DNA of 64,000 nt from Sediminibacter sp. Hel_I_10 (GCF_000688335.1 NZ_JHZX01000001.1:682001-746000); one strand, 5' to 3'. Positions 27,384 to 36,946 are shown, counted from the stretch's first letter. Notes: generated by a model from the letters alone, not told the origin. Numbers and translations: made by a program.

Positions 27384-27683
27384 ATGAAACTATCATTACT
27401 TTCCATTTGCTTATTGACGCTACCTTTTTACGGTTATTCCCAAGATGATACGCAACAAAAAAGTAATATAACGACACCACCTTCCTCTAAAAATTTATTG
27501 ATCAAAGAGACCTTGTTTTCTAGTGTATTGAAGCCTGAAAATAAAATAACTTTAAATCATGCTGTCAATAAAAAGGCAGAACTAAAAACAATAAATACGC
27601 TTGCAACAGATTCTAAAACGAGAGCCGATCGTGCCATAGCACTTTACGTTTTAAGTGATGATCTTAAGCCCAAAAAGAAATAG
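27384..27683 (+). CDS. Small secreted hypothetical protein
   Basis: 99 aa with a clear signal peptide (about 1-19, ending YGYSQ). The mature part is polar, Lys/Thr/Ser rich, low in cysteine and tryptophan, and ends in KPKKK. No domain recognised. Eleven nt separate it from the secreted histidine phosphatase, so they are probably co-transcribed. Confidence 0.55.
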   Translation: MKLSLLSICLLTLPFYGYSQDDTQQKSNITTPPSSKNLLIKETLFSSVLKPENKITLNHAVNKKAELKTINTLATDSKTRADRAIALYVLSDDLKPKKK

Positions 27684-27694
27684 TCTAAATTGAT

Positions 27695-28207
27695 ATGTCT
27701 ATGAGAACCCTCGTATCAATTATTGTTATTTGTTTATTTAGCATTTTATCATTTTCGCAAGAAAGCCGCTCAGAAACCACTTGCTATTATCTTATAAGAC
27801 ATGCAGAAAAAGATCGTAGTGATCAAACTAATGCTGATCCCGATCTTTTAGAAATTGGTCAACAACGTGCTGAACAATGGCGAGATTATCTCAAGGATAT
27901 TAAATTTGATGCGGTGTATTCTACAGATTATAATCGTACCAAACAAACGGCGCTTCCTACAGCAAAAGCCAACAACTTACAATTGCAATATTACAATCCT
28001 AATTCATTATATTCTAAGGAGTTTCAACAAGACACAAAAGGCAAAACGGTTTTAATTGTTGGTCATAGCAACACAACGCCGTCCTTTGTAAATGCTATTA
28101 TTGGTGAAGAACAATATGAAGCCATAGACGATAAAACAAACAGCAATCTCTATGTGGTTAAAATTTCCGAAGAAACAGTTACCCATGATCTTATTACTGT
28201 AAACTAA
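27695..28207 (+). CDS. Secreted histidine phosphatase (SixA/phosphoglycerate-mutase type)
   Basis: 170 aa with a signal peptide ending near LSFSQ (about 24). The histidine-phosphatase RHG motif appears as RHAEK, with phospho-accepting His near residue 36; VYSTDYNRTKQTA carries the second Arg and VGHSNTTP the second His. It should hydrolyse a phosphomonoester in the periplasm. An ATG two codons downstream (27701) is an alternative start. The last 14 nt overlap the convergent DUF6503 gene. Confidence 0.83.
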   Translation: MSMRTLVSIIVICLFSILSFSQESRSETTCYYLIRHAEKDRSDQTNADPDLLEIGQQRAEQWRDYLKDIKFDAVYSTDYNRTKQTALPTAKANNLQLQYYNPNSLYSKEFQQDTKGKTVLIVGHSNTTPSFVNAIIGEEQYEAIDDKTNSNLYVVKISEETVTHDLITVN

Positions 28208-28940
28208 CGGTTACGTTCGTTAACTCGATTTTTGAGAGCAGCTCCAATTGTTTTTTTTCAAATACATCTGGGAAATTTTGAAGAGATTTTAATGTTGATG
28301 TCGTTTTGTAATTATTATAGTCAACAAAACGAATGCCTTTAATATAACGTTCATTATAAGCTTCACGAAACCGAAATCCTTTACCATCTTGCTCTTCGTA
28401 CGAGTATGCTAAATAGTCTGGTGTAAAGGTTTTGGTATTGATCCAGTACATAAAGACGTCTTCAAAATCTTCTCCTCCTCCATCTTGTTTAAAGGTGATT
28501 TCTACAACATGGTAGTTTTTCCCATTTATGATGGTTTCATTAAGTAGTTTCTTTTGAACGGCATCTGCGTTGAGCCCATAGGGAAGCACCGAAAAATAGT
28601 GTACCGAATTGACCGAAGCCGAATAAAGAGACGCCATAGAATCTGAAACGGCCACCCGCTTGTCATTTAATTGTCTCGAGAATCCGTCATTGGTTAAAAC
28701 ATCTGTGACGGTTCCTGTGGTATCTTGAAAGTTACGAGTTAATTCAAAAATGCCATTAGAGCGTTTTGCCGTATAGTGTTTATCTCTAAATGCGAACGCA
28801 ATCTCAGCGTCGCCAACAAGATCGCCGCCACAAACAGAAATCGATTGCTCTATAATATTACTTGCAGTGCGCTTTTGTTTTGACTCTTCTTTACAATTAC
28901 AAAACAAAAACACTAACAATAAAAAGGGAATATATTTCAT
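28194..28940 (-). CDS. DUF6503-like lipoprotein
   Basis: 248 aa with a lipoprotein signal (lipobox FCNC, Cys16). The body has the features of DUF6503 proteins: an N-terminal SVCGGD region, a beta-rich middle with RNFQDTTGTVTDVL, and EITFKQDGGGEDFEDVFMYWIN followed by a long beta-rich tail. Such proteins are typical of Flavobacteriia and of unknown function; the layout resembles LolA/LppX-like half-barrels, which is inference. It lies near deoC. The stop overlaps the convergent histidine phosphatase gene. Confidence 0.7.
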   Translation of the reverse strand: MKYIPFLLLVFLFCNCKEESKQKRTASNIIEQSISVCGGDLVGDAEIAFAFRDKHYTAKRSNGIFELTRNFQDTTGTVTDVLTNDGFSRQLNDKRVAVSDSMASLYSASVNSVHYFSVLPYGLNADAVQKKLLNETIINGKNYHVVEITFKQDGGGEDFEDVFMYWINTKTFTPDYLAYSYEEQDGKGFRFREAYNERYIKGIRFVDYNNYKTTSTLKSLQNFPDVFEKKQLELLSKIELTNVTVSLQ

Positions 28941-29030
28941 ATTTGGATCATTTCAGAATTAAAGATGGCAACAAAAGGAAATCCTTTTGGCTTAAATGAT
29001 GTGTGGTCTTTATAAATTACTTAAAAACCT

Positions 29031-29038
29031 TAACTTTG
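29031..29038 (+). promoter_or_regulatory. -7 promoter element for smpB
   Basis: TAACTTTG fits TAnnTTTG and ends 6 nt before the smpB ATG at 29045, so the mRNA should have almost no leader. Confidence 0.5.
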
Positions 29039-29044
29039 TATACT

Positions 29045-29503
29045 ATGGAGAACAAGGTCAACATAAAAAACAAAAAAGCAAAATTTGAATACGAGATTCT
29101 CGATAAATACGTGGCTGGTATTGTTTTGACGGGAACAGAAATCAAAAGCATTAGAGAGGGCAAGGCGTCCATTGCTGAAGGTTTTTGCGAATTTAATGAT
29201 CGTAGCGAGCTATTTGCAATCAATATGACCATACAAGAATATGCCTTCGGAAATCATTACAACCACAAACCTAAGGCCGAACGAAAATTATTATTAAACC
29301 GTCGTGAGCTTAAAAAGCTCGAAAAGGAAGTTAACATTAAAGGAAACTCCATAATCCCTTTGCGATTATTTATAAATGATAGAGGTTTAGCTAAGCTTCA
29401 AATTGCTCTTGGAAAAGGTAAAAAGCTATATGATAAGCGTGATACCATCAAAGATCGTGATAATAAACGCAATCTAGACCGCATTAAAAAAATCTATAAT
29501 TAG
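29045..29503 (+). CDS. smpB: SsrA-binding protein SmpB
   Basis: 152 aa from the ATG at 29045. A GTG-type extension starting at 29003 would lie upstream of the promoter and is not conserved in the family. Core motifs: NKKAKFEYEI, AGIVLTGTEIKSIR, EGFCEF, RKLLLNRREL and the C-terminal basic tail GKGKKLYDKRDTIKDRD. It delivers tmRNA to stalled ribosomes. The tmRNA gene itself was not found in this window. Confidence 0.96.
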   Translation: MENKVNIKNKKAKFEYEILDKYVAGIVLTGTEIKSIREGKASIAEGFCEFNDRSELFAINMTIQEYAFGNHYNHKPKAERKLLLNRRELKKLEKEVNIKGNSIIPLRLFINDRGLAKLQIALGKGKKLYDKRDTIKDRDNKRNLDRIKKIYN

Positions 29504-29643
29504 GCCGTTATTTTTTTCTAAAGAAAATAACAATTCATAAATCTTTAACAACCACGAGAAAATTTTATAGTTATGTTTGGTTTTCTTAGGCAACCATTTG
29601 ATCATTTGGTGCGTCTATAGAATATAACCAACAACCAGATACT

Positions 29644-32109
29644 ATGAAATTAAAACTACTTCTGCTTTTTACTGTTTTCAGTTTTACCTGCGCGCAATCT
29701 CAAATTAAGGGCGTTATCTCCGATCAAAATAAAGATCCACTGCCTTTTGTCAATATTTTTATTGAAAACACCTATAAAGGGACCACCAGTAATGAACAAG
29801 GCATTTATGAGTTAAATATCTCGAAACCGGACACCTATACTGTCGTCTTTCAATTTTTGGGTTATAAAACCGTAAAGAAAACGGTTGAGATTAAAAGCTT
29901 TCCGTTTGAGCTTAATGCTACTTTACTGGATGAGCAAATTAGTTTAAATGAAGTCGTTATCAATTCTGAAGATAATCCTGCCAACGCCATCATGAGACAG
30001 GCCATTGACAAACGCGAAGAAAATTTAGAAAAGATCAACTCTTATAAGGCCGATTTCTATTCTCGCGGATTGATACGAATCAAAGATGCCCCAGAAAAAA
30101 TCTTAGGCCAAGAGGTTGGTGATTTGGGTGGCGGATTGGATTCTACCCGTAGTGGCGTGATTTACCTTTCTGAAACCATCTCAAAATTAGAATATCTTAG
30201 ACCCGATAAGCTTAAAGAAAAAATATTAGCTTCTAAAGTAAGCGGTGATGATAATGGCTTTAGTTTTAACAATGCCATTGATGTGGATTACGATTTTTAC
30301 AACAAAACCATTGAACTGGGCAATAATATCATCTCCCCTATAGCCAATAATGCCTTCGGATACTACCGTTTTAAATTAGAAGGTATATTTTATGATGACC
30401 GTGGTAATTTAATCAACAAAATCAAAGTCACCCCAAAACGACAAAATGACCCCGTGTTTGAAGGTTACATTTACATTGTGGAAGATCAATGGACCATTTA
30501 TGCCACCGAACTCAGTATTTCAGGGACACAAGCAAGAATCCCAGTGGCCGACTCTATAAAAATCACACAAAACTTCTCTTATTCTAAAAACGACAACATT
30601 TGGGCAAAAATTTCGCAGAATATCGATTTTAAATATGGTCTCTTCGGTATCAAAGGAGATGGTAGGTTTACAGCGGTTTACAGTAACTATGAGTTTAATC
30701 CAGGTTTGACCAAAAGAGATTTTAGTAGAGAAATCGTCTCCTTTGCAGATGAAGCTAATAAAAAAGACAGCTTGTTTTGGCAACGTGTAAGACCTGTACC
30801 ACTTACTGATGAGGAAATTACAGATTATATTAAAAAAGACAGCATCCAGATTGTAAAAGACTCCAAGGTCTACAAAGACTCTGTAGACACCGCGAACAAT
30901 ACATTTAAATTGGGCGATATCTTGGGAGGCTATACCTATCAAAATACTTATAAAGAGTGGAGCGCAGGAATCACCTCTCCAATACAAACCATTACTTTTA
31001 ATACCGTTCAAGGTTGGAATGCCAACGTGGGTGCCTTTTACCGTAAAAGTTATGATGATTACAACCGCTACTTATCCATTAACGGTAACGCTAATTATGG
31101 GTTTAGCGATGACCGCCTTCGCGGTACCTTATCTGCCACTTATAAATTCAACAATACAAGTAGACCTTACCTCACCGTTTCTGGTGGAGTGACTACGCAG
31201 CAGTTTAATGCTTCAGAACCCATATCGAAACTTTTAAACACAGGCTATTCTTTATTAGCCGAAAAGAATTACATGAAACTCTATGATAAGAGCTTCGCTC
31301 AAATAGGATATAGTAATGAGCTATTTAATGGCTTTAGGCTTTATGCCAATTTGAGTTACGAAAGAAGAAAAGCACTTTTCAACACTACAGATCAGGTTTG
31401 GTATCCACAGGATGATCGTGATTATACAAGTAATAACCCTATAGATCCTACCGCTTATGGCATTGCTCCTTTTGCTACCCATAACATCCTTAAGCTAAGC
31501 ATAGATGCAAGAATCAACTTCGCTCAAAATTACTTAAGCTATCCTGATGGCAAATTCAATATTGGTAATGAGAAGTACCCTACACTATTTGTGGGTTATG
31601 AAAAAGGTCTTGCGGCCTCTATAGACGGATATAATTTTGACCAAGTTAGAATGAGAGTGAGCCAAGGCGTTGATATTGCTGATAAAGGAAAATTTCAGTA
31701 CAATCTAAAAGCAGGAAAATTCTTTGGAGCAGATGACATTTCGTTTGTAGATTTTCAGCATTTTAATGGCAACCAAACCAACATTGGTGCTGGAAGTTAT
31801 CTCAATGTATTTAATAATTTACCCTATTATGCAGCCAGTACCAACGATTCGTATTTAGAGATGCACGCCGAGCATGATTTTAATGGATTTTTATTGGGTA
31901 AACTCCCCTTGTTGAGAAAGCTAAATTTCAATCTTATAATTGGCGCTCATGCTTTGGCAACACCAGATAACAAACCTTATCAAGAGTACACCATTGGTTT
32001 AGATAATATTGGCTGGGGTAAATTTAGATTTTTGAGATTGGATTATTTACGTTCGTACCAAGGCGGTTTTCAAAGCGATGCTATTGTATTTGGTCTAAAG
32101 TTTTTCTAA
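29644..32109 (+). CDS. DUF5686 outer-membrane protein with carboxypeptidase-like regulatory domain
   Basis: 821 aa. A signal peptide (about 1-19) is followed by a carboxypeptidase-like beta-sandwich (about 20-105: IKGVISDQNKDPLPFVNIF, GTTSNEQGIYEL), as in TonB-dependent receptors but without a plug domain. The DUF5686 region follows and ends in a C-terminal beta-barrel finishing with Phe-Phe (IVFGLKFF), typical of outer-membrane proteins. Role unknown. It lies downstream of smpB with 140 nt between, and converges on pcm. Confidence 0.88.
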   Translation: MKLKLLLLFTVFSFTCAQSQIKGVISDQNKDPLPFVNIFIENTYKGTTSNEQGIYELNISKPDTYTVVFQFLGYKTVKKTVEIKSFPFELNATLLDEQISLNEVVINSEDNPANAIMRQAIDKREENLEKINSYKADFYSRGLIRIKDAPEKILGQEVGDLGGGLDSTRSGVIYLSETISKLEYLRPDKLKEKILASKVSGDDNGFSFNNAIDVDYDFYNKTIELGNNIISPIANNAFGYYRFKLEGIFYDDRGNLINKIKVTPKRQNDPVFEGYIYIVEDQWTIYATELSISGTQARIPVADSIKITQNFSYSKNDNIWAKISQNIDFKYGLFGIKGDGRFTAVYSNYEFNPGLTKRDFSREIVSFADEANKKDSLFWQRVRPVPLTDEEITDYIKKDSIQIVKDSKVYKDSVDTANNTFKLGDILGGYTYQNTYKEWSAGITSPIQTITFNTVQGWNANVGAFYRKSYDDYNRYLSINGNANYGFSDDRLRGTLSATYKFNNTSRPYLTVSGGVTTQQFNASEPISKLLNTGYSLLAEKNYMKLYDKSFAQIGYSNELFNGFRLYANLSYERRKALFNTTDQVWYPQDDRDYTSNNPIDPTAYGIAPFATHNILKLSIDARINFAQNYLSYPDGKFNIGNEKYPTLFVGYEKGLAASIDGYNFDQVRMRVSQGVDIADKGKFQYNLKAGKFFGADDISFVDFQHFNGNQTNIGAGSYLNVFNNLPYYAASTNDSYLEMHAEHDFNGFLLGKLPLLRKLNFNLIIGAHALATPDNKPYQEYTIGLDNIGWGKFRFLRLDYLRSYQGGFQSDAIVFGLKFF

Positions 32110-32130
32110 TCTGAAATGTAACGATAAGAA

Positions 32131-32772
32131 CTAATTCTTATCTTCTAACAGCGGAACAAACCTAAATTCTCCAAACTCGTGCTGTTCAAATTCTTTTGGC
32201 CCTTTTCTTATGATTAGGGTCATTATTTGTACATCATCACCCACAGGAATTACGAGACGTCCGCCTATTTTTAATTGACCCAATAACGGCTTTGGCACAA
32301 ATGGCGCTCCAGCAGTGACGATAATGCCGTCAAAAGGCGCTTCATCTTTTAAACCGATATAGCCATCACCAAAGATGAACTTTTTAGCGCGATAGCCTAA
32401 CTTAGGCAAAAATTTACTGGTTTTTTTATAAAGCTCATGTTGACGCTCTATAGAGTAAACTTGAGCACCTAATAAGCACAACACTGCTGTTTGGTAGCCA
32501 CTACCCGTACCTATTTCAAGTATTTTATGACAGGGCTGTAATTTTAATAATTCAGTTTGAAATGCTACCGTATAAGGTTGCGAAATGGTTTGATCTGCAG
32601 CAATAGGGAATGCCTTGTCTTGATATGCATGATCTAAAAACCCAGAATCCATAAACAAGTGCCGTGGTATTTTACCAATGGCATCCAGCACCTTAACCTC
32701 AGTAATCCCTTTTTTCTTAACTGTAGCAACCAATTGTTGCCGCATACCCTGGTGTTTGAACGTGTCTTTCAA
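32131..32772 (-). CDS. pcm: Protein-L-isoaspartate O-methyltransferase
   Basis: 213 aa. PCMT motifs: the AFPIAADQTISQPYTVA substrate loop split around residue 60, SAM motif I ILEIGTGSGYQTAVL, the acidic VYSIERQHEL of motif II, and FDGIIVTAGAPFVPKPLL near 140. It repairs isoaspartyl residues in damaged proteins. It lies alone and converges with the DUF5686 gene. Confidence 0.95.
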   Translation of the reverse strand: MKDTFKHQGMRQQLVATVKKKGITEVKVLDAIGKIPRHLFMDSGFLDHAYQDKAFPIAADQTISQPYTVAFQTELLKLQPCHKILEIGTGSGYQTAVLCLLGAQVYSIERQHELYKKTSKFLPKLGYRAKKFIFGDGYIGLKDEAPFDGIIVTAGAPFVPKPLLGQLKIGGRLVIPVGDDVQIMTLIIRKGPKEFEQHEFGEFRFVPLLEDKN

Positions 32773-32964
32773 TGGAAATCTATTTTAAGCGCAAGTTAAT
32801 TGAATCGCTTTTAAGTTCAAAATGTAATGCCATCTCAGAGAAATTTTAAAAGCCTTAAGAACTCGTTCATGAGCTTTAATCAACTAACTACTACCGTTAA
32901 TGATTTCAAGGACACTCATCCAAAATATTCGTTTACTTATTCGTAACTTTCCTACTTGAAATCT

Positions 32965-32972
32965 TATTTTTG
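32965..32972 (+). promoter_or_regulatory. -7 promoter element for the Gfo/Idh/MocA gene
   Basis: TATTTTTG, 16 nt before the ATG at 32989, fits TAnnTTTG. No good -33 element at the expected spacing. Confidence 0.4.
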
Positions 32973-32988
32973 TTAAAAACCACAAACA

Positions 32989-33948
32989 ATGCTAAAAGCT
33001 GGGGTACTTGGGGCCGGACATTTGGGTAAAATCCATTTGAGGCTGCTCAATCAATCAAATACATATGAACTCATCGGTTTTCACGATGCAGATGCAGAAA
33101 ACGGTAAAAAGGTAGAAGCCGAGCTAGGCTATAAATTCTTTCCCACCATCGAAGGACTTATTGATGCGGTGGATATGGTAGATATTGTCACACCAACACT
33201 TTCACATTACGATTGTGCAAAAAAAGCCATTGCCAAAGGCAAACACATCTTTATTGAAAAACCAATAACAAATACGGTTGCAGAAGCAGAGCACATTAGA
33301 GCACTTTTGGCAGAGCACAACATTCGTGGCCAAGTTGGGCATGTGGAACGATTTAATCCCGCATTTATCGCCATCAAGGACCATATCATAAACCCTATGT
33401 TTATAGAAACCCACCGTTTGGCTGAATTTAACCCTAGAGGTACAGATGTTCCTGTAGTTTTAGATTTAATGATTCATGACATTGATATTATTCTTAGTGT
33501 GGTGAAATCAAAAGTCAAAAATGTATCGGCAAGTGGCGTATCAGTAATCAGTGACACACCAGATATTGCCAATGCTCGTATAGAGTTTGAAAATGGCTGC
33601 GTTGCAAACTTAACCGCAAGTCGTATTTCACTTAAAAATATGCGTAAAACACGGTTTTTTCAGAAAGACGCCTACATCTCAGTTGATTTTCTTGAGAAGA
33701 AATGTGAAGTAGTAAAAATGAAAGATGCTCCCAAAGAACCTGGTGATTTTGATATGATTTTACAAAATGCGGAAGGCATCAAAAAGCAAATCTACTTTGA
33801 CAATCCAGAGATCTCAAACAATAATGCCATCCTTGATGAATTAGAAACCTTTGCTCACGCCATTAACACCAACTCTACCCCGATTGTAACATTACATGAC
33901 GGTACTGAGGCATTGCGTGTGGCCACCATGATCATCGATCAGTTTTAG
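32989..33948 (+). CDS. Gfo/Idh/MocA-family NAD(P)-dependent oxidoreductase
   Basis: 319 aa. N-terminal Rossmann domain with GAGHLGKIH (8-16), the family motif IFIEKPITN near residue 87-95, and the C-terminal alpha/beta domain with VGHVERFNPAF and LMIHDIDIIL. Enzymes of this family oxidise or reduce sugars and related compounds. The substrate cannot be told from sequence; the closeness of the HVERFNPA and HDIDI motifs to UDP-sugar or biliverdin-reductase-like members is only suggestive. It is followed 92 nt later by the hydroxyacyl-CoA dehydrogenase. Confidence 0.87.
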   Translation: MLKAGVLGAGHLGKIHLRLLNQSNTYELIGFHDADAENGKKVEAELGYKFFPTIEGLIDAVDMVDIVTPTLSHYDCAKKAIAKGKHIFIEKPITNTVAEAEHIRALLAEHNIRGQVGHVERFNPAFIAIKDHIINPMFIETHRLAEFNPRGTDVPVVLDLMIHDIDIILSVVKSKVKNVSASGVSVISDTPDIANARIEFENGCVANLTASRISLKNMRKTRFFQKDAYISVDFLEKKCEVVKMKDAPKEPGDFDMILQNAEGIKKQIYFDNPEISNNNAILDELETFAHAINTNSTPIVTLHDGTEALRVATMIIDQF

Positions 33949-33998
33949 TAACAATTTGACACAAAAAAGCATCATAATAAATTTTAATTAAAAAACCG

Positions 33999-34026
33999 TT
34001 TCGCGAGACCATCAGTCTTCTCGAAA
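33999..34026. repeat. Short hairpin repeat element, copy 1
   Basis: TTTCGCGAGAC...TCAGTCTTCTCGAAA can fold on itself. It shares GAGAC, TCAGTCTT and CGA in the same order with 36947-36972. Both copies end 14-15 nt before a start codon. Confidence 0.35.
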
Positions 34027-34040
34027 TAAAAAATAATGTC

Positions 34041-34931
34041 ATGAAACATATTGCAGTAATAGGTGCAGGAACCATGGGTAATGGTATTGCCCATACTTTT
34101 GCACAAAGCGGATTCAAAGTTCAATTGATAGATATCAGTGACGCATCCTTAAAAAAAGGCTTGGCCACAATCTCTAATAATTTGGACAGAATGGTCAGCA
34201 AAGAGAAAATTTCCGAAGCAGATAAAAAAACAACATTAGATCATATTTCTACCTTTACCAGCATTGAAGAGGGTGTGAAAAACGCAGATCTAGTAGTAGA
34301 GGCAGCCACAGAAAATATTGACCTAAAACTAAAAATCTTTAAGCAGCTGGATGAAGCGTGTAGCCCAGAAACAATTTTAGCGAGCAACACCTCCTCTATC
34401 TCCATAACGCACATTGCATCTGTAACGTCTAGGCCTAGCCAAGTTATCGGAATGCATTTTATGAATCCCGTACCCATCATGAAATTGGTTGAGATTATTC
34501 GCGGTTATAATACTAGTGATGCTGTGACCAATACCATAATGGAATTATCAAAAACATTAGGAAAAACACCTACAGAGGTTAATGATTATCCAGGTTTTGT
34601 GGCCAATCGTATTTTAATGCCAATGATCAATGAATCTATTGAAACACTTTACAACGGTGTTGCAGGAGTTGAAGAGATTGATACCGTAATGAAATTGGGC
34701 ATGGCACATCCTATGGGACCTTTGCAACTGGCCGATTTTATTGGTTTAGATGTTTGTCATTCTATTCTTCAGGTCATGCATGATGGTTTTAAAAATCCGA
34801 AATATGCACCTTGCCCTCTGTTGGTAAATATGGTGAGAGCTCAAAAATTAGGTGTAAAATCTGGTGAAGGTTTTTATGATTATTCTGAAAGTAGAAAAGC
34901 CGAAAAAGTGGCGAAACAGTTCGCTAAATAA
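34041..34931 (+). CDS. 3-hydroxyacyl-CoA (3-hydroxybutyryl-CoA) dehydrogenase
   Basis: 296 aa, the length of single-domain bacterial Hbd/PaaH enzymes. NAD-binding GAGTMGNGIA (8-17), the SNTSSISIT stretch, the catalytic GMHFMNPVP His motif, and the C-terminal dimerisation domain with PGFVANRILMPMINE and KLGMAHPMGPLQLADFIGLD. It oxidises L-3-hydroxyacyl-CoA with NAD in beta-oxidation or aromatic/butyrate catabolism. No thiolase or enoyl-CoA hydratase lies alongside, so the pathway is open. Confidence 0.93.
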   Translation: MKHIAVIGAGTMGNGIAHTFAQSGFKVQLIDISDASLKKGLATISNNLDRMVSKEKISEADKKTTLDHISTFTSIEEGVKNADLVVEAATENIDLKLKIFKQLDEACSPETILASNTSSISITHIASVTSRPSQVIGMHFMNPVPIMKLVEIIRGYNTSDAVTNTIMELSKTLGKTPTEVNDYPGFVANRILMPMINESIETLYNGVAGVEEIDTVMKLGMAHPMGPLQLADFIGLDVCHSILQVMHDGFKNPKYAPCPLLVNMVRAQKLGVKSGEGFYDYSESRKAEKVAKQFAK

Positions 34932-34983
34932 GATCTCATAACGTTTTAAATCTGAAAATAAAAAGTTACAAAATCAATCTCCG

Positions 34984-36222
34984 TTGTCTAAAATCATTCC
35001 ATTTAAAGCTGTAAGACCTACCCGAGACAAAGTAAGCCTTGTGGCAGCGCGTTCTTATCAAAGTTATACGCTCGAACAACGTGAAGCTAGGCTTCGTGAC
35101 AATCCGTTTTCTTTTTTACATATTGTAAATCCTGGTTATCGCTATGACAAGGAAATATCTGGTAAAGAACGTTATCAGCTCGTGAGAAACCGGTATTTGG
35201 AGTTTAGGGAGGATGATATCTTTATTCAAGATCAAACACCAAGTTATTATATCTACAAAATTGTAGATAGAGAACATCAGGAGTTTAATGGTATCGTGGC
35301 GGCAGCAAGCTGTGAAGATTATGAAAACGATTATATAAGACGCCATGAAGACACCATTGAACACAGGGAAATAGTATTCAAGGACTATCTCAAAACCGTT
35401 GGTTTTAATGCAGAGCCCGTATTATTGACCTATCCAGACAATGCTATTATTGCAGCTATCATTTCTGAAACGCAAAAGGAACGTGCTGAGTTTGAGTTTA
35501 CCACTACCTATAGAGACACCCATTATCTTTGGAATGTTACCGATGAAAGCACCATAGCAAAAATAAAGGCTGAATTTGCTGCCATGAAAACCATCTATAT
35601 TGCAGATGGGCATCACCGTTCGGCCTCCTCTTATTTATTATATAAAGAAGAAAAAGAGCAGAATACTTCGCATGATGGAGCGGAGAACTATAACTTTTTT
35701 ATGTCTTATCTCATTCCAGAATCTGATTTGAGAATTCATGAATTTCATCGTGTGGTCAAAGATCTTAACGGACTTTCGAAAGAAGAATTTTTAATTAAAT
35801 TAGATACTATTTTCCGAATTGAGAATAGAGGCATTATGCCTTTTAAGCCTTCTGAAAAACATCATTTTAGCATGTATTTAGATGGTGAGTTCTATTCTTT
35901 ATTTCTTCGGAAAACAGGTTATAAGATTCACAACTCACTAGATGCTTTGGATGCACAAATATTATATCAAACCATCCTAAAACCAATTTTAGGAATTGAT
36001 GATTTGAGGGATGACACCCGAATTGCATACATCAACGGCAAAAAAGATGTCGTAAACCTTAAAAGTAGTATCGACTCCGGTGCTTATGCCGTAGGCTTTG
36101 GCATGCTTCCTGTAGATATCAACGAAATGAAACATATTGCCGATGATGGTTTAAAAATGCCACCAAAAAGCACATTTATTGAACCAAAATTACGAAGTGG
36201 CGTGACTATTTATGAATTTTAA
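34984..36222 (+). CDS. DUF1015-domain protein
   Basis: 412 aa, starting at a TTG (34984-34986) that gives the normal N-terminus SKIIPFKAVRPTRDK; no ATG or GTG is available there. DUF1015 motifs: NPFSFLHIVNPG, YYIYKI, the IADGHHRSASSYL active-site-like block near residue 205, and GMLPVDI toward the C-terminus. DUF1015 proteins are often described as SerK/ParB-like kinases acting on free serine, but assignment here is not certain. It is in the plus-strand run before yggS. Confidence 0.87.
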   Translation: MSKIIPFKAVRPTRDKVSLVAARSYQSYTLEQREARLRDNPFSFLHIVNPGYRYDKEISGKERYQLVRNRYLEFREDDIFIQDQTPSYYIYKIVDREHQEFNGIVAAASCEDYENDYIRRHEDTIEHREIVFKDYLKTVGFNAEPVLLTYPDNAIIAAIISETQKERAEFEFTTTYRDTHYLWNVTDESTIAKIKAEFAAMKTIYIADGHHRSASSYLLYKEEKEQNTSHDGAENYNFFMSYLIPESDLRIHEFHRVVKDLNGLSKEEFLIKLDTIFRIENRGIMPFKPSEKHHFSMYLDGEFYSLFLRKTGYKIHNSLDALDAQILYQTILKPILGIDDLRDDTRIAYINGKKDVVNLKSSIDSGAYAVGFGMLPVDINEMKHIADDGLKMPPKSTFIEPKLRSGVTIYEF

Positions 36223-36250
36223 AAATCACGACCGCTCAAAAAAAACAGTT

Positions 36251-36904
36251 ATGTCTATAAAAGAGAACTTAAAACATATTCAATCGCAACTACCTGAACA
36301 GGTTACCTTGGTAGCCGTTTCTAAAACCAAACCCGTGAGCGACCTTATGGAAGCTTACGATGCAGGCCAGCGTATTTTTGGAGAGAACAGAATTCAAGAA
36401 ATGGCGGAGAAATATGAAGAGATGCCTAAAGACATTCAATGGCATGCTATTGGACATGTACAGCGTAATAAAGTCAAGTACATGGCAGAGTTTGTGAGTC
36501 TCATTCATGGAGTAGACAGTTTGAAGCTATTGAAAGAAATTAACAAACAAGCAGAAAATTACGATCGAACGATATCCTGCCTACTTCAAATAAAAATAGC
36601 TGAAGAAGATAGCAAGTTTGGGATGGATGCTAAAGATGCCGAAAACATCTTAACCTCAGATGCTTTTTCTAAACTCAAGAATGTTAAAGTTGCAGGCGTT
36701 ATGGGAATGGCCACCTTTACAGATGATGACACCCAGATTAAAAAAGAATTTGATAGGTTACAGTCCATATTTGAGCATTTAGCAACATTAAATCCAGACC
36801 TAAAGACCATTAGTATGGGAATGAGTGGTGATTACAAAATTGCGATTGAGTCTGGCAGCACCATGATTAGAGTTGGAAGTAGTATATTTGGAGCAAGAGA
36901 CTAA
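36251..36904 (+). CDS. YggS/PLPBP-family pyridoxal-phosphate homeostasis protein
   Basis: 217 aa from the ATG at 36251; an upstream ATG at 36212 overlaps DUF1015 and adds a non-conserved extension. PLP-binding Lys in LVAVSKTKPV, then FGENRIQEM, HAIGHVQRNKVK, the SKFGM region, and the phosphate-binding SMGMSGDYKIAIESG with GSTMIRVGSSIFG at the end. It binds PLP and balances vitamin B6 and amino/keto-acid pools; no enzymatic reaction is established. It sits 28 nt downstream of DUF1015. Confidence 0.93.
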   Translation: MSIKENLKHIQSQLPEQVTLVAVSKTKPVSDLMEAYDAGQRIFGENRIQEMAEKYEEMPKDIQWHAIGHVQRNKVKYMAEFVSLIHGVDSLKLLKEINKQAENYDRTISCLLQIKIAEEDSKFGMDAKDAENILTSDAFSKLKNVKVAGVMGMATFTDDDTQIKKEFDRLQSIFEHLATLNPDLKTISMGMSGDYKIAIESGSTMIRVGSSIFGARD

Positions 36905-36946
36905 GCTATCTTAAAGTCGATTAAAAAACATAAATTCAAAACTCAT

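Noticed and set aside
30520-31011. 163-codon frame antisense to the DUF5686 gene
   Set aside because: It is the reverse frame of a well-supported gene with no own promoter or family signal. The same applies to long antisense frames at 11225-11662 and 12260-12595 in secDF.
32123-32142. Perfect GATAAGAA/TTCTTATC hairpin between the DUF5686 and pcm ends
   Set aside because: The hairpin overlaps the last codons of pcm and has no T-run on either strand, so it is not called a terminator.
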